Shown here piece by piece: positions 5,148 to 7,016 of a stretch of DNA of 7,016 bases (its first letter is position 1; every line of letters begins with the position of its first letter). The stretch is from contig JAHITL010000109.1 of the NCBI GenBank assembly GCA_018817545.1, forward strand, positions 1 through 7,016, written 5' to 3'. The notes beneath the pieces are model-generated. The model was not told the DNA's origin, made no database searches, and saw nothing but the letters and a program-made list of their open reading frames with translations. This stretch comes from Patescibacteria group bacterium (GTDB lineage: Bacteria > Patescibacteriota > Patescibacteriia > Patescibacteriales > GWC2-42-12). The translations under genes were made by a program, and so were the position numbers.

Positions 5148-6572
5148 TTACTCCACTTTTCTTCTTTTTAAAACAGCAAATGGGGTTTTAAATAAAATAG
5201 CAATATCAAATAATAAAGACCAATTTTCAATATAATAACTATCTAATTTAACTTCATCTTCAAAACTTAAATCACTACGACCAGAAATCTGCGCCAATCC
5301 TGTAATCCCAGGCTTGATTGATAAAACTTTTTTATGATGTCTTTCATATTTAGCAACTTCTCTAGGTTGATGTGGTCTAGGACCAACTAAACTCATATTG
5401 CCAATTAAAACATTAAAAAATTGTGGCAACTCATCAATACTCCAACGTCTAATAAATTTACCCGTCCCTGTTAAACGTGGGTCGTCAACAATTTTGTAGA
5501 GAGGTCCTTCTTTAACACTTTTTTCAAGAATTAACTGCTTTTCATATTTTAAAGCCTCTTCAATATCGCCATATTCACTCCCAACACAATGATGAACAAG
5601 CATTGATCTAAATTTAAATAACTTAAAACAACCGTTTTTACTAACTCTCTCATTTTTATAAAAAATAGGTCCTTTAGAATCTAATTTAATTAATAATGCA
5701 ATAATAATTAATATTGGAGAAAAAATAATAATAAAAAATAAAGAAAAAATAACATCAAAAAACCTTTTATAAATTATCCCCCAACCTTCCAGCGGAGTCT
5801 CCATTACTTCCACTACTGGAATTCCTGCAATTTCTGTAACATCAGTTTTTAAAACTCTTGTGCCCAATAAATCAGCAGCATATTTAAAAGTTAAAAAATG
5901 CTCATCAGTAAAATCATATAACCGCAATACTTCGGCCTTACTTAAATTAGGATCAGCTTGCAATACTTCATCAACTTCTTTAGTTTTAATAAAATCCGCT
6001 AATTCCTGCGAGGATTCCAAACTAAAATCACGAAAACGTTTAATAACTTCATAACCAGAATTACTCTGGCTAGCAAATTCACGAATTAAAATATCAGTAG
6101 TTTTACTATTCCCTACCATAACAACCCTATGCACGCCAATACCAAATTTAAACAGTTTTCTTTGAATAAATCTTACAGTAATACGCGCTAAACTAATATA
6201 AATTATAGCCAATAACCAACCAGCCAAAACTATAAAACGTGAAGAAAATAATTCACGAAAGAAAAAAATTAAAATAACAATCAAAACCAATCCAGTAGAA
6301 CAAGCAAGAATAACACGATAAATTTCTTTAGCCATATGTCTAGCATTTCTAATACCATAAAGTCCAGCTAAAGCAAAAATAATTATCCAAAGTGCGTCTA
6401 TCAATAATACTATTCGCAAATATTCACTAAAAGGCAAATTAAAAATGACAGGCCTAATATCTCTAGCCCATTGAGCAAAACGAAAACTATAAGCAGAAAC
6501 AGCTGCCAAAATAATCATTAAAAAATCTAATGGAACTAAAAGAAAAGAAAAATATAATTCACTTCGTTTCAT
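5148..6572 (-). CDS. Polyprenyl-phosphate sugar-1-phosphate transferase (WbaP/WcaJ-type initiating enzyme)
   Basis: A 474-aa membrane enzyme that transfers a sugar-1-phosphate from a UDP-sugar to undecaprenyl phosphate, the first step of polysaccharide assembly. Four N-terminal transmembrane helices (about 8-28, 52-72, 87-107, 111-131) precede a cytoplasmic Rossmann/CoA-binding-like domain starting HRVVMVGNSKTTDILI (148-163). A membrane-inserted helix (about 272-295) then opens the catalytic bacterial sugar transferase domain. Family motifs are KRFFDV (269-274), KFRSM (320-324), DDPRLTGTGKFIRRW (363-377), the catalytic Asp-Glu pair D380-E381 in SIDELPQ, GNMSLVGPRP (391-400) and KPGITGLAQISGR (420-432). 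Length and order are normal for the EPS polyprenyl glycosylphosphotransferase family. The sugar (glucose, galactose or other) cannot be decided. It is the first protein gene after rnpB, with a heptamer repeat just upstream and no obvious Shine-Dalgarno site; stop is TAA. Confidence 0.95.
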   Translation of the reverse strand: MKRSELYFSFLLVPLDFLMIILAAVSAYSFRFAQWARDIRPVIFNLPFSEYLRIVLLIDALWIIIFALAGLYGIRNARHMAKEIYRVILACSTGLVLIVILIFFFRELFSSRFIVLAGWLLAIIYISLARITVRFIQRKLFKFGIGVHRVVMVGNSKTTDILIREFASQSNSGYEVIKRFRDFSLESSQELADFIKTKEVDEVLQADPNLSKAEVLRLYDFTDEHFLTFKYAADLLGTRVLKTDVTEIAGIPVVEVMETPLEGWGIIYKRFFDVIFSLFFIIIFSPILIIIALLIKLDSKGPIFYKNERVSKNGCFKLFKFRSMLVHHCVGSEYGDIEEALKYEKQLILEKSVKEGPLYKIVDDPRLTGTGKFIRRWSIDELPQFFNVLIGNMSLVGPRPHQPREVAKYERHHKKVLSIKPGITGLAQISGRSDLSFEDEVKLDSYYIENWSLLFDIAILFKTPFAVLKRRKVE

Positions 6573-6587
6573 ATAAATAGCTTTTAG

Positions 6588-6608
6588 GAATTAGGAATTA
6601 GGAATTAG
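6588..6608. repeat. Heptamer tandem repeat (GAATTAG)3
   Basis: Three perfect units, followed by a degenerate GGGTTGG, 16 bp before the ATG of the initiating transferase. The unit is the same as in the array at 4774-4815. The remaining part of the 113-bp gap to rnpB is AT-rich, with a small GTTAAA-GCT-TTTAAC hairpin at 6631-6645 and no convincing promoter or terminator. Confidence 0.88.
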
Positions 6609-6685
6609 GGGTTGGGAAAATTAAAAGAAAGTTAAAGCTTTTAACTAATTTTAATATCTAAATTTTTAAATTTTATTTATTTCAA

Positions 6686-7016
6686 GGCAAACTATAAGCC
6701 GGATTCTGTACTCTTGCGAGCGATAATCATCTATCTAGCTCTGTAATTGCTTACAGAGTCAAGCGAGCCACTTTTCATTATCCCAAAAGGGATAGTTTGC
6801 TCTTGCTTCAGACAGGGTTTACCATCTATCGTTGTCACCAACGCAGAATACACATAGCTTAAATTACATTTGAAAAATCCAAACATAACTTAAACACTGC
6901 ATAACTTTTCACCTTTCACCACGCAAAATGCGTAGCTAGTATTGTCTCTGTGGCACTTTCCCTTGAATTACTTCAGGTCGTTGTTAGCGACTACCTTTTT
7001 TTATTTCGTAAAAACG
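6686..7016 (-). ncRNA. rnpB: RNase P RNA (bacterial type A), 5' end beyond the window
   Basis: Catalytic RNA of the tRNA 5'-end processing enzyme. The universal 3' core ACAGAATCCGGCTTATAG is at 6692-6709 on the minus strand. Other conserved blocks, in RNA order, are a P8-like hairpin GTCG...CGAC (6977-6991), a P9-like hairpin with GUAA loop (6961-6977), GTGCCACAGAGAC (6944-6956), GATGGTAAACCC (6815-6826), and a P18 hairpin CTCTGTAA-GCAA-TTACAGAG (6739-6758) with a GNRA loop, followed by CTAGATAGATGA. The 5' part with P1-P3 and the GAGGAAAGTCC strand of P4 would lie past base 7016. The 3' boundary is approximate (6680-6686). The P15 region is unusual: it folds as a simple 6-bp hairpin with UUUU loop (6779-6794), and no GGU motif is seen there. 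Its promoter is outside the window and I saw no clear terminator after the 3' end. Confidence 0.95.

Noticed and set aside
5860..6054. Plus-strand ORF of 64 codons
   Set aside because: Antisense to the middle domain of the initiating transferase; no features of its own.
6645..6685. Possible promoter between rnpB and the initiating transferase (TTGAAA near 6685, AT-rich downstream)
   Set aside because: No -10 box at proper spacing, and TTGAAA-like words are frequent in such AT-rich DNA and here abut the rnpB 3' end.
1..7016. CRISPR array, phage, defence system or insertion sequence
   Set aside because: The repeats are short tandem heptamers or isolated palindromes without regular spacers, and no transposase, integrase, nuclease or Cas-like protein is encoded.

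Overview
This is an AT-rich window (roughly 30% G+C by eye) in which every supported gene lies on the minus strand. It reads as part of a surface-polysaccharide (exopolysaccharide/O-antigen-like) biosynthesis locus downstream of the RNase P RNA gene. Small compact genes, mostly weak or absent Shine-Dalgarno sites, intergenic gaps full of short repeats, and repeat-derived segments inside coding sequence suggest an uncultivated Patescibacteria/CPR (Parcubacteria-like) bacterium. That placement is an inference from style, not a phylogenetic result. Standard code 11 fits: no in-frame TGA interrupts the genes, five stops are TAA, and one is TGA followed at once by TAA.

Layout in the direction of transcription (high to low coordinates): the 3' part of rnpB (6686-7016, 5' end outside the window); a polyprenyl-phosphate sugar-1-phosphate transferase of the WbaP/WcaJ type (5148-6572); a 382-bp repeat-rich gap (4766-5147) with two GC-rich hairpins in inverted orientation; a WbaZ-like GT4 glycosyltransferase (3662-4765); a second GT4 glycosyltransferase (2394-3602) carrying an in-frame palindromic insert; a membrane-anchored extracytoplasmic protein of unknown function (786-2300); an overlapping 59-aa two-helix membrane protein (620-799); a short RmlC-like cupin (162-614); and the first nine codons of a Rossmann-fold sugar-nucleotide dehydratase/epimerase (1-29).

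The likely logic is that the transferase loads the first sugar phosphate onto undecaprenyl phosphate at the membrane. The two GT4 enzymes extend the lipid-linked glycan, and the RmlC-like and RmlB-like genes make or modify a dTDP-deoxysugar donor. The unknown anchored protein and the small membrane protein are arranged as a translationally coupled pair inside the cluster and may act in assembly or export of the polymer, but their function cannot be read from sequence.

Points most worth a second look: the small overlapping membrane protein; a 12-bp-arm palindrome translated in frame inside a glycosyltransferase; perfect 7-bp tandem repeats in all five longer intergenic gaps; the inverted pair of REP-like hairpins; and an RNase P RNA whose L15 region appears to lack the GGU motif that pairs with tRNA CCA.
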